Assembly: GCA_947447095.1 (NCBI GenBank)
Contig: CANFIL010000018.1
Location: forward strand, 1-15,322
DNA: 15,322 bases
Reading direction: 5' to 3'
Source: Actinomycetota bacterium
GTDB lineage: Bacteria > Actinomycetota > Actinomycetes > S36-B12 > UBA5976
Shown: positions 1 to 6,717 of the stretch, in pieces
Numbering within the stretch: the stretch's first letter is position 1
How the letters are laid out: each line of letters begins with the position of its first letter
Made by a program: the position numbers and the translations under genes
Notes under the pieces: model-generated
The model's database searches: none
Told to the model about the DNA's origin: nothing
The model's input: only the letters and a program-made list of their open reading frames with translations

Positions 1-1
1 A

Positions 2-976
2 GGTGTCACAGTGAACTCAGTGACAAAGAATGACGCAGGGCCAGGCTTTCGCGTCGACACATCTGACGGCATCATCAATGCGCGCTACGTTGTTGCCGCA
101 ACTGGTCCATTCCAAAAGCCGTCGATCCCACCTGTGGTTCCTGCGGGTGCTGCAATCCACCAACTACATTCAAGCGATTATCACAACCCAGAACAGTTAC
201 CAGACGGAAACGTATTAGTAGTCGGCGCAGGTTCCTCCGGTGTGCAAATTGCAGCTGAACTTCAAAAATCTGGTCGTCAGGTGTACTTGTCGGTTGGAGA
301 ACATGATCGCCCACCTCGTCGCTACCGTGGTCGCGACAATGTGTGGTGGCTTGGGGTCTTGGGCAAATGGGACTTGGCAACGCCTCCAGCCGGCGCCGAG
401 CACGTCACCATTGCTGTGAGTGGCATGGATGGCGGACGCACTGTTGACTTTCGCAATTTGGCCGCCGATGGAATTCATCTTGTTGGCCTTACTGAGAGTT
501 TTACAGATGGCGTGATGCGTTTCGCACTGGATCTCGAAAAGAACATTGCGCGTGGAGATGCGAACTACTTGTCCGTTTTAGCTGAAGCTGACGAATTCAT
601 CGCACGAAATGGATTAGACCTGCCAGAGGAGCCAGAAGCACCCATTCTTGGACCAATGCCTGACTCAGTAGTCCATCCAACTCGTGAACTCAATCTTGCT
701 GAGGCCGGAATCACAACGATTCTGTGGGCAACGGGTTACTCGCTTGATTACAGCTGGCTACAGGTTGATGGAACGCTTGATGACAATGGCAAGCCTGCGC
801 ATGCGCGTGGCGTTTCTCGAGCACCAGGTATCTATTTCCTCGGCCAGCCGTGGCTATCTCGCCGAGGGTCTGCCTTTATTTGGGGTGTCTGGCACGATGC
901 AAAATTCCTGTCGGATCAGATACAGATCCAGCGCAGTTACTTGTCGTATGACGGTAGTGCTCGAATCGTCAACTAA
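2..976 (+). CDS. Flavin-containing monooxygenase (CzcO/FMO-like), C-terminal part
   Basis: This is the C-terminal part of a flavin- and NAD(P)H-dependent monooxygenase or related oxidoreductase, which would oxygenate a soft nucleophile (N or S) or a ketone in the cytoplasm. The reading frame is open to the left edge, and the N-terminal FAD-binding GxGxxG that these enzymes need is missing, so the gene is cut by the window; the GTG at 11 is not a credible start. Visible family marks are VVAATGPF near the start, the second dinucleotide fold VLVVGAGSSG encoded around 212-241, the ATGYSLDYSW motif near 737-766 and the C-terminal FLGQPWLSRRGSAF segment. It stops at 974-976, 68 nt before the RidA gene on the same strand, so it may belong to the same catabolic cluster. 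The fold is secure. The substrate, and whether it is an N-oxygenase or a Baeyer-Villiger enzyme, cannot be read. Confidence 0.85.
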   Translation, partial: GVTVNSVTKNDAGPGFRVDTSDGIINARYVVAATGPFQKPSIPPVVPAGAAIHQLHSSDYHNPEQLPDGNVLVVGAGSSGVQIAAELQKSGRQVYLSVGEHDRPPRRYRGRDNVWWLGVLGKWDLATPPAGAEHVTIAVSGMDGGRTVDFRNLAADGIHLVGLTESFTDGVMRFALDLEKNIARGDANYLSVLAEADEFIARNGLDLPEEPEAPILGPMPDSVVHPTRELNLAEAGITTILWATGYSLDYSWLQVDGTLDDNGKPAHARGVSRAPGIYFLGQPWLSRRGSAFIWGVWHDAKFLSDQIQIQRSYLSYDGSARIVN

Positions 977-1008
977 TAACAACCGCAAGTCCGCTAACGT
1001 AATGAAAT

Positions 1009-1033
1009 AAGAATTTCGATTACCTCAATTCTT
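1009..1033. promoter_or_regulatory. Inverted repeat in the leader of the RidA operon
   Basis: A perfect 7-bp inverted repeat, AAGAATT (1009-1015) and AATTCTT (1027-1033), is separated by 11 nt and lies directly before the GAAGGAA ribosome binding site (1034-1040) of the RidA gene. There is no T-tract, so it is not an intrinsic terminator of the upstream monooxygenase gene. It could be an operator or a small leader hairpin; a chance repeat in this AT-rich gap is also possible. Confidence 0.25.
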
Positions 1034-1044
1034 GAAGGAACCGC

Positions 1045-1464
1045 ATGACACACAAGCGCATTCGCCCGTTTAATACCAAGGTGACGTACCCAGAACAAAA
1101 CTTGGACAATGATCTTGCCCAAGCTGTAGTCGCTGGCAACACTGTGTACCTGCGTGGCCAAATTGGTCAGGACCTCGACACTCGTGAGTCAGTTGGCATC
1201 GGCGACATCGAAGCGCAAGCAGAAAAGGCAATGTCCAACATTGCGATGTTGCTTGACGAATGCGGTTCGGAACTCGGCGACATCACCAAGATCACTATCT
1301 ATCTCACTGACATTCGCTACCGCGAACCGGTTTACCAAGTCATGGGTCGATGGCTCAAGGGTGTCCACTACGTTTCAACGGGTCTTGTTGTCACCGCGCT
1401 AGCCCGACCTGAATGGCTCGTAGAAATTGACGCAACCGCTGTCATTCCCGAGACTCGCGACTAA
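1045..1464 (+). CDS. RidA/YjgF/YER057c/UK114 family protein
   Basis: This 139-residue protein has the usual size and pattern of the RidA superfamily: small trimeric cytoplasmic proteins, of which archetypal RidA hydrolyses reactive enamine/imine intermediates made by PLP enzymes. Visible marks are VYLRGQIG (about 34-41), the central IAMLLDECGSELGDITKITIYLTD segment (in part) and the C-terminal RPEWLVEIDATAV. The arginine at position 121 aligns with the arginine that enamine deaminases use, so activity is possible. The ATG is preceded by GAAGGAA with a 4-nt gap. The stop TAA shares its last base with the ATG of the next gene (TAATG), so the two are translationally coupled. RidA paralogues are common in gene clusters degrading nitrogen compounds (for example RutC in the Rut pyrimidine pathway), where the exact step is often unclear. 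Family assignment is firm; the specific reaction is inference. Confidence 0.92.
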   Translation: MTHKRIRPFNTKVTYPEQNLDNDLAQAVVAGNTVYLRGQIGQDLDTRESVGIGDIEAQAEKAMSNIAMLLDECGSELGDITKITIYLTDIRYREPVYQVMGRWLKGVHYVSTGLVVTALARPEWLVEIDATAVIPETRD

Positions 1465-2138
1465 TGACGATCAGCATCGCAGCACGCTGCGAACGAACCG
1501 GCGCCTTTGGCGTTGCGATCAGTAGCTCGAGTCCATCTGTTGGTTCACGGTGCCCGAATGTTCGAGCAGGCGTTGGCGCTGTATCGAGCCAAAACGTGAC
1601 GGATCCTCGTTTGGGTCCAGCATTGCTTGATGCACTCGAAAGCGGGCTGAACGCCAACGATGCACTCGACAGAATTAGTGCAGGTGCAACCCATCCGGAA
1701 TTCCGCCAACTGACAGTCGTTGATGCCACCGGATCCTCCGCCGTCTATTCCGGCGCAAAGTCGCTGGGAATTAATGCCGAAGTAACCGGACCTAATGTTG
1801 CAGCCGCCGGAAACATGCTCGACAACGATGGTGTCATCCAAGCAATGGTTGATGAGTTCAATGCTCATCCCGAACGCGAACTCGCAGATCGTTTAATTGC
1901 TTGCCTCGAAACGGGAGTGAAGGCTGGTGGCGAAGCTGGTCCAGTACATTCAGCTGCTGTCATTGTTGCTACGGATGTTGCATGGCCAAGCACAAACCTT
2001 CGCGTTGACTGGGACGAAGACCCCATTGCAAAGCTGCGCGAAATTTACACAGTGTGGGCACCCCAAGCCGTGGACTATGTCACTCGCGCACTTGATCCAA
2101 CATCAGCTCCGTCCTACGGCGTCCCTGGAGATGAATAA
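1464..2138 (+). CDS. DUF1028 family protein (Ntn-hydrolase-like)
   Basis: A 224-residue protein with the hallmark pattern of DUF1028. The N-terminal MTISIAARCERTGAFGVAIS strand is followed by the AGVGAVSSQN block near 36-45, then AAAGNMLDNDGVIQAM (about 112-127) and a late AGGEAGPVHSAAVIV block. DUF1028 proteins are predicted to have an Ntn-hydrolase fold, but no reaction is established to my knowledge. The gene has no clear Shine-Dalgarno sequence; its ATG overlaps the RidA stop by one base, so translation probably depends on reinitiation. Its own stop overlaps the ATG of the M20 hydrolase gene in the same TAATG arrangement. DUF1028 genes often neighbour RidA, M20 and other hydrolase genes, which suggests a hydrolytic or maturation role in the same pathway; that role is inference. 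Confidence 0.88.
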   Translation: MTISIAARCERTGAFGVAISSSSPSVGSRCPNVRAGVGAVSSQNVTDPRLGPALLDALESGLNANDALDRISAGATHPEFRQLTVVDATGSSAVYSGAKSLGINAEVTGPNVAAAGNMLDNDGVIQAMVDEFNAHPERELADRLIACLETGVKAGGEAGPVHSAAVIVATDVAWPSTNLRVDWDEDPIAKLREIYTVWAPQAVDYVTRALDPTSAPSYGVPGDE

Positions 2139-3304
2139 TGACTGACCACAAAACCGCAACGATTGCCAACGTTGATGAGATGGGTAGCGATTTGATCGCT
2201 CTCAGCCACTGGATTCATGCGCATCCTGAAACTGCGTGGAATGAAGTCGAGAGCAGCCAACACATCGCGGAATTTCTTGCAGCTCGCGGATTTGCCGTCG
2301 AAACAAACTTTTGCGATCTACCAACTGCTTTCAAGGCAACTTACGGAAGCGGTGACTTGACGATTGCTTTCTGCGCTGAATACGACGCGTTGCCAGGACT
2401 TGGTCATGCCTGTGGGCACAACATCATTGCTTCAGCGTCAGTTGGCGCAGCACTCGCTCTCGCTCCCCTTGCCGAAGAACTCAACGCAACAATCGTTGTG
2501 CTTGGAACACCCGCAGAAGAAGGCGGCGGCGGAAAAATCACCATGCTGGAACGTGGCGGCTTTGACGGCATCGATGTTGCCGCACTGATTCATCCAGGTC
2601 CAGTTGATGTCGACCATGGAAATCCATTTGCCGTGAAGCATCTTGAAGTCAGTTACACGGGCAAAGCATCACATGCTGCCGCTTATCCCGAACAAGGCGT
2701 GAATGCTTCCGACGCTTTCACTATCGCCCAAGTCGCTATTGGGTTGCTTCGCCAACAACTGGCACCATCCATTCGCGTGCATGGAATTATCACGCGCGGC
2801 GGTGAAGCACCGAACGCGATTCCAGAACGTACCGAAGGCAAATGGTATGTCCGCGCTAACACCACTGCAGAGATGAATGACGCCTACGATCGCATCCTGA
2901 AGTGTTTTGAAGCGGGTGCACTTGCAACAGGATGCACGCTCGACATTCATGAGGGCAACGCTCCCTACTCAGAATTCACAAACCATGAAGCATTCACCGC
3001 GTTCTACCGCGCCAATGCTGAATCACTCGGTCGCAACTTTGATGTGCCCGAACCATTGACTCGTATGAACCGCGCGAGTACTGACATGGGCAACGTATCC
3101 CAAGTAGTTGCCTCATTCCATCCATACATCGGCATCAACAGTGGCGATGCCGTGAATCACCAACATCAGTTCGCGGCCGCATCCATAACACTGGATGCTG
3201 ATCAGGCAGTTCTTGATGGGGCTAAAGGATTGGCGTTAACCATGGTAGACATAGCGCAGGACGCAACAATGCGCGCTTATGTTCAGGAGTTCTCACGAGC
3301 ATGA
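2138..3304 (+). CDS. M20D-family amidohydrolase / PM20D2-like peptidase
   Basis: This 388-residue protein matches the M20D metallo-amidohydrolases (AbgB, PM20D2, aminoacylase-like), which use two metal ions to cleave amide bonds of N-acyl amino acids or small dipeptides in the cytoplasm. The N-terminal ALSHWIHAHPETAWNE block is typical. Metal-binding and catalytic marks are the GHACGHN motif, with H90, C92 and H94, preceded by AEYDALPG, and PAEEGGGGK with the E127-E128 pair. The lid/dimerisation domain begins around FAVKHLEVSYTGKASHAA. The length is normal and no key residue appears lost. The start has GGAG at 2127-2130 with a 7-nt gap and overlaps the DUF1028 stop by one base. The end overlaps the next gene by 4 nt (ATGA). 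It is closest in feel to the PM20D2 type because of the YDALPGLGHACGHN pattern; the physiological substrate is unknown. Confidence 0.9.
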   Translation: MTDHKTATIANVDEMGSDLIALSHWIHAHPETAWNEVESSQHIAEFLAARGFAVETNFCDLPTAFKATYGSGDLTIAFCAEYDALPGLGHACGHNIIASASVGAALALAPLAEELNATIVVLGTPAEEGGGGKITMLERGGFDGIDVAALIHPGPVDVDHGNPFAVKHLEVSYTGKASHAAAYPEQGVNASDAFTIAQVAIGLLRQQLAPSIRVHGIITRGGEAPNAIPERTEGKWYVRANTTAEMNDAYDRILKCFEAGALATGCTLDIHEGNAPYSEFTNHEAFTAFYRANAESLGRNFDVPEPLTRMNRASTDMGNVSQVVASFHPYIGINSGDAVNHQHQFAAASITLDADQAVLDGAKGLALTMVDIAQDATMRAYVQEFSRA

Positions 3305-4470
3305 CCCGAGACAAATTCCTTGAGGGAATGAGCCGCGCCGCAGCGACCGTCAACATCGTGACGACTGATGGTCCTGCTGGGAAGGCTGGCGCGACCGTCA
3401 GTGCGATGAGTTCTGTCTCCGCCGATTCTGCACGCCCGTCATTATTAGTGTGCGTGAACAAGAGCGCGTTTACTGCCGACATCATTCGTGAAAACAAACG
3501 ATTTTGCGTCAATGTTTTGCGAGATACCCAAGCCTGGATTTCCGATGGATTTGCCGGCCGCGCCGGCGTTGACGACAAATTCACGATTGGCACCTGGCAC
3601 AAGACCGGGCTTGGTTCATGGGAACTAGAAAATGCTGTCGTTACCTTCGATTGCGAACTCGTTGAAGAGGTTCTCTACGGCAGTCACTACATCTTTATTG
3701 GTGAAGTCGAGACAGCAAACGTTAGCGAAAGCGGTCCAACGCTGGTTTATTCAAACCGAAGCTATGGCTCGTCTGTGCCACTTGGCGCAGCAACTGCGAG
3801 TCACCGAGTACACGCAGGCGATCAGGACATCGAGACGGTTTCTATCGGTTGCTATTCTTCGCTCGCTCCGTTTTTGATTCCGCGCATCATTGCTGATTAC
3901 CAAAATGTTGATCCTAATGTCGACATCAAGGTGTACGAAGGCAATCAAGATCAATTGATTCATCATCTTGGTGTGCGTGAAGCCGACATGTTGCTGACGT
4001 ACCACTACGACATTCCTGATTGGTGGACCAAGTGTGAAGTAGTGGCCGAGCTTCAGCCTTATGTATTGCTCCCGGCTCTCCATCCACTTGCAAACAAAGA
4101 TTCGATCAGTTTGGTCGAACTAGTTGATGAGCCAATGGTGCTGTTGGATTCAGTACCTTCACGCGACTACTTCATGTCGTTGTTCACTGCGCAAGGACTT
4201 ACTCCAAACATTGCCTACCGCTCACCGTCGTACGAAATGGTGCGTTCGATGGTCGGCAATGGCCTTGGCTACACAATTCTTGGAACCCGGCCCGCAAGTC
4301 CAGTCGCCGTTGATGGTCGACTCACCGTTGCACGACCGTTAAACAACGACAACGAAACCATCAAGGTAGTTCTTGTCACGGACACGAGTCGTGAAATTAG
4401 CGAGCAAGCACATCACGTGCACGACTACTTGGTAACACAGCTGGCAAATGCCGAAGACCTACTTCACTAG
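3301..4470 (+). CDS. Flavin reductase domain fused to a LysR-type substrate-binding domain
   Basis: A single 389-residue frame holds two recognisable domains. Residues about 1-155 form an HpaC/RutF-like NAD(P)H:flavin oxidoreductase domain, seen in FLEGMSRAAATVNIVTTDG, ATVSAMSSVSADSARPSLLV and GSHYIFIGEVE. Residues about 178-385 form a LysR-type effector-binding domain, starting at ETVSIGCYSSLAPFLIPRII and including SYEMVRSMVGNGLGYTILG. There is no helix-turn-helix anywhere, so it should not bind DNA as a LysR protein does. The N-terminal domain would supply reduced flavin to a monooxygenase, and the C-terminal domain may sense the substrate and gate the reductase. A known parallel is the reductase component C1 of Acinetobacter 4-hydroxyphenylacetate hydroxylase, whose C-terminal MarR-like domain binds substrate and controls activity. 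The gene overlaps the M20 gene by 4 nt (ATGA; AGGAG at 3285-3289) and shares its stop CTAG with the convergent TetR gene. Domain calls are firm; the gating role is inference. Confidence 0.85.
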   Translation: MTRDKFLEGMSRAAATVNIVTTDGPAGKAGATVSAMSSVSADSARPSLLVCVNKSAFTADIIRENKRFCVNVLRDTQAWISDGFAGRAGVDDKFTIGTWHKTGLGSWELENAVVTFDCELVEEVLYGSHYIFIGEVETANVSESGPTLVYSNRSYGSSVPLGAATASHRVHAGDQDIETVSIGCYSSLAPFLIPRIIADYQNVDPNVDIKVYEGNQDQLIHHLGVREADMLLTYHYDIPDWWTKCEVVAELQPYVLLPALHPLANKDSISLVELVDEPMVLLDSVPSRDYFMSLFTAQGLTPNIAYRSPSYEMVRSMVGNGLGYTILGTRPASPVAVDGRLTVARPLNNDNETIKVVLVTDTSREISEQAHHVHDYLVTQLANAEDLLH

Positions 4471-5075
4471 TCACTCGTAAATTCGCACGCGAGCACGCCA
4501 GAAAGATACGTGCTGAGTCGTTCACGTGCCATTCGTGCAGTTACTGCTTCATTGCTACTTACCAAATGCAAGTTAAACGAATCTTCGAGCGCTACTGCAG
4601 TTTCAGCAATCACACGAGCATCGAGCTTTGGTGAAAATGTTTTCGAGGATACTCCGCGCTCAATAATGCGTTCGTATAGCGAGACTTCGCGATCCCACAA
4701 TGTCGTCATCATTGCGGCGTGTGTCGGATTGCGGCCAGCGTATGTGTGAAGTTCGTAGAGCATGCGAAGGTCCGAAGTCACTGGCTCGTCTGGAATGCCT
4801 TCTTTGATGGCGACCACGATTTGCTGTTGCGCTGATTCACATTGGTCAACGTGCTCGACGCGATTCCAGTAGAAACGTTCTAATGCTTCACGGTGGGCTT
4901 CGACAAGGAGATCTTCGATTTCCGGGTAGTAATAGCTCACGGAGCCGATTGACATGCCAGCCTCTTGCGCAATGTCTTTCAGGCGAAGCCCCGAAAGCCC
5001 TCGCACTGCCACAGCATCCATGGCGGCTTGGACTAAGTCCTTGCGCCGCTCTGTCTGCTCTTTTGGCCGGGCCAT
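4467..5075 (-). CDS. TetR/AcrR family transcriptional regulator
   Basis: A 202-residue regulator with the standard TetR layout. The N-terminal helix-turn-helix lies at about residues 12-56 (LRLKDIAQEAGMSIGSVSYY followed by YPEIEDLLVEA), and an all-helical ligand-binding and dimerisation domain makes up the rest. It would bind DNA as a dimer and release it when a small ligand binds. AGGAG (reverse complement of 5084-5088) sits 8 nt before the ATG, supporting this start. It is divergent from the PuuC-aminotransferase-permease operon, and the 134-nt gap between them contains a palindrome that is a candidate operator, so that operon is its likely target, perhaps with autoregulation. At the other end its TAG stop interlocks with the TAG stop of the flavin reductase fusion gene in a shared CTAG. 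Its inducer cannot be told from sequence. Confidence 0.92.
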   Translation of the reverse strand: MARPKEQTERRKDLVQAAMDAVAVRGLSGLRLKDIAQEAGMSIGSVSYYYPEIEDLLVEAHREALERFYWNRVEHVDQCESAQQQIVVAIKEGIPDEPVTSDLRMLYELHTYAGRNPTHAAMMTTLWDREVSLYERIIERGVSSKTFSPKLDARVIAETAVALEDSFNLHLVSSNEAVTARMARERLSTYLSGVLACEFTSD

Positions 5076-5106
5076 CGGTAAAACTCCTAAAATCTGGACT
5101 TTTGGC

Positions 5107-5135
5107 TTGAAATCTCATTCAAACAATTCCATAAA
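5107..5135 (+). promoter_or_regulatory. Candidate sigma-70-type promoter of the aldehyde dehydrogenase operon
   Basis: TTGAAA (5107-5112) matches the -35 consensus at five of six positions. It is followed after 17 nt by CATAAA (5130-5135), which matches the -10 consensus at four of six. Transcription would start near 5142, upstream of the palindrome at 5168-5193. This is pattern matching by eye only. Confidence 0.35.
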
Positions 5136-5167
5136 AACCCTAGTGCCGTTGCCCGTTTGAAGTTACG

Positions 5168-5193
5168 ATTCTTTGAAATACGTTGCAAAGAAT
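5168..5193. promoter_or_regulatory. Candidate TetR operator palindrome
   Basis: ATTCTTTG (5168-5175) and CAAAGAAT (5186-5193) form a perfect 8-bp inverted repeat. Two more base pairs (AA with TT) follow inside after one mismatch, giving a 26-nt nearly symmetric site centred on TACG. It lies between the TetR gene and the operon it diverges from, just upstream of the AGGTGG ribosome binding site of the aldehyde dehydrogenase gene. Its size and symmetry suit a TetR dimer. No second copy was found in the window. Confidence 0.5.
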
Positions 5194-5209
5194 TATTCAG
5201 GTGGCAATT

Positions 5210-6688
5210 ATGAACAATCGTGCACATTGGGAAGCTGTTGCAGCTGGGCTGACTCCGGATGGTCGGGCGCTGATCAACGGCAAACGTGTTGACACCGCGA
5301 ATTACAGTGAAGACTTCAGTCCAGTAACTGGTAAGTCACTCGCCCAAGTCAGCGAATGTGGTGTGGCTGAAGTCGATGCCGCGGTCGCAAGTTCACGAGC
5401 TGCATTTAACAATTCGTGGGGACGAATGTCGTTCGGTTCTCGTAAGGCTGCAATCCAAAAACTTTCACATTTGATCATGGAGAACGCAGACGAACTCGCC
5501 GTGCTCGATGTGCTCGACATGGGTAAGCCCATCAGCGATGCGACCACAATCGATGTACCTGGCTCTGCTGCCATCTTGAACTTCTATGCCGAAGCCATCG
5601 ATAAAGTCGCGGGCGAAATTCCAACAACAGACCCAGGCAATGTTGCACTCGTACGTCGCGTTCCGCTCGGCGTAGTTGGCGCAGTCGTGCCCTGGAACTT
5701 CCCACTTGAAATGGCCATTTGGAAACTTGGTCCAGCACTTGCCGCAGGTAACACTGTCGTGCTGAAGCCTGCTGAACAATCACCGCTTTCTTCGCTGCGT
5801 CTTGCCGAGCTCGCACTCGAAGCGGGCATGCCCGAAGGCGTACTTAACGTAGTCACTGGGCAAGGTGAAGTTACTGGCGCCGCACTTGGTCGCCACAATG
5901 ATGTCGACGTCCTGACATTCACGGGCTCCACTCAAGTAGGAAAGTACTTCTTGGAATACTCGGGTCAGTCCAACATGAAGCAAGTGTGGCTTGAGTGTGG
6001 CGGCAAGAGCCCGAATGTCATCTTTGCTGACGTTGACAATATCCAGGAGGCAGCCGAGTTCGCAGCACGTGCGATCTTCTTCAATCAAGGTGAAGTCTGC
6101 TCTGCGAATTCACGACTACTTGTTGAGCGAAGCATCTTGGAAGAATTCACTGCGCTCGTCCATGCACAGGCTGACAACATCGTCTTGGGCAATCCGCTTG
6201 ATGAAAAGACCACAATGGGACCACTAGTTGATCGCACCCAGGCTAATCGAGTTGCTGAATTCATCGCATCAGGTACTCAATCGTCGCGCTTGGTTCGTGG
6301 CGGCAATCGCGTCACGATTGATGGTTCGGATTGCTACATCGAACCAACAATCTTTGCCGATGTTTCACCGAGTTCAGAGATTGCTCGCGATGAAATCTTT
6401 GGCCCGGTTCTTTCAGTCATGCCTTTCGACACTGAAGAGCAAGCAATTGCAATGGCCAATGATTCCATTTATGGATTGGCGGCTTCCGTCTGGACGGGCA
6501 ATCTCAAGCGCGCACATCGTGTCTCTGATCAACTTCACGCCGGAACCGTCTCTGTCAATACAGTCGACGCCCTCGGCATGAACATCCCATTCGGCGGCTT
6601 CAAGCAATCGGGCTTTGGTCGCGACCTTTCACTTCACGCTCTCGAAAAATTCACCGGGTTGAAAACAACCTGGATCCGTTACGAATAA
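5210..6688 (+). CDS. puuC: PuuC-like NAD(P)-dependent aldehyde dehydrogenase
   Basis: An aldehyde dehydrogenase of about 492 residues that oxidises an aldehyde to the acid with NAD(P)+. Catalytic residues are in place with normal spacing: N163 in VVPWNFP, E262 in VWLECGGKS and nucleophile C297 in NQGEVCSANS. The NAD-binding FTGSTQVGK motif is present. Similarity to E. coli PuuC, the gamma-glutamyl-gamma-aminobutyraldehyde dehydrogenase, runs along the protein and to its end (SLHALEKFTGLKTTWI), so a role with amino-aldehydes is likely. The frame extends to a TTG at 5183, but ATG 5210 is preferred: AGGTGG at 5199-5204 lies 5 nt before it, and the longer start would sit inside the operator palindrome. 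It is first in an operon with a class III aminotransferase (29-nt gap) and an APC permease, which suggests it takes the aldehyde made by that aminotransferase. The family is firm; the exact substrate is inferred. Confidence 0.9.
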   Translation: MNNRAHWEAVAAGLTPDGRALINGKRVDTANYSEDFSPVTGKSLAQVSECGVAEVDAAVASSRAAFNNSWGRMSFGSRKAAIQKLSHLIMENADELAVLDVLDMGKPISDATTIDVPGSAAILNFYAEAIDKVAGEIPTTDPGNVALVRRVPLGVVGAVVPWNFPLEMAIWKLGPALAAGNTVVLKPAEQSPLSSLRLAELALEAGMPEGVLNVVTGQGEVTGAALGRHNDVDVLTFTGSTQVGKYFLEYSGQSNMKQVWLECGGKSPNVIFADVDNIQEAAEFAARAIFFNQGEVCSANSRLLVERSILEEFTALVHAQADNIVLGNPLDEKTTMGPLVDRTQANRVAEFIASGTQSSRLVRGGNRVTIDGSDCYIEPTIFADVSPSSEIARDEIFGPVLSVMPFDTEEQAIAMANDSIYGLAASVWTGNLKRAHRVSDQLHAGTVSVNTVDALGMNIPFGGFKQSGFGRDLSLHALEKFTGLKTTWIRYE

Positions 6689-6717
6689 ATCTCACGTAAG
6701 TCACTACAGGAGAAGAA

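Noticed and set aside
11..976. A complete short monooxygenase starting at GTG 11.
   Set aside because: The FAD-binding N-terminal domain would be missing, and the frame is open to the window edge, so truncation by the window is the simple explanation.
3301..4470. LysR-family transcription factor as the name for this gene.
   Set aside because: The N-terminal half is a flavin reductase domain and there is no winged helix-turn-helix, so a regulator name would mislead.
5183..5209. Longer start (TTG 5183) for the PuuC-like aldehyde dehydrogenase.
   Set aside because: The ATG at 5210 has a well-placed AGGTGG, the extra nine codons resemble nothing in the family, and the TTG falls inside the palindrome.
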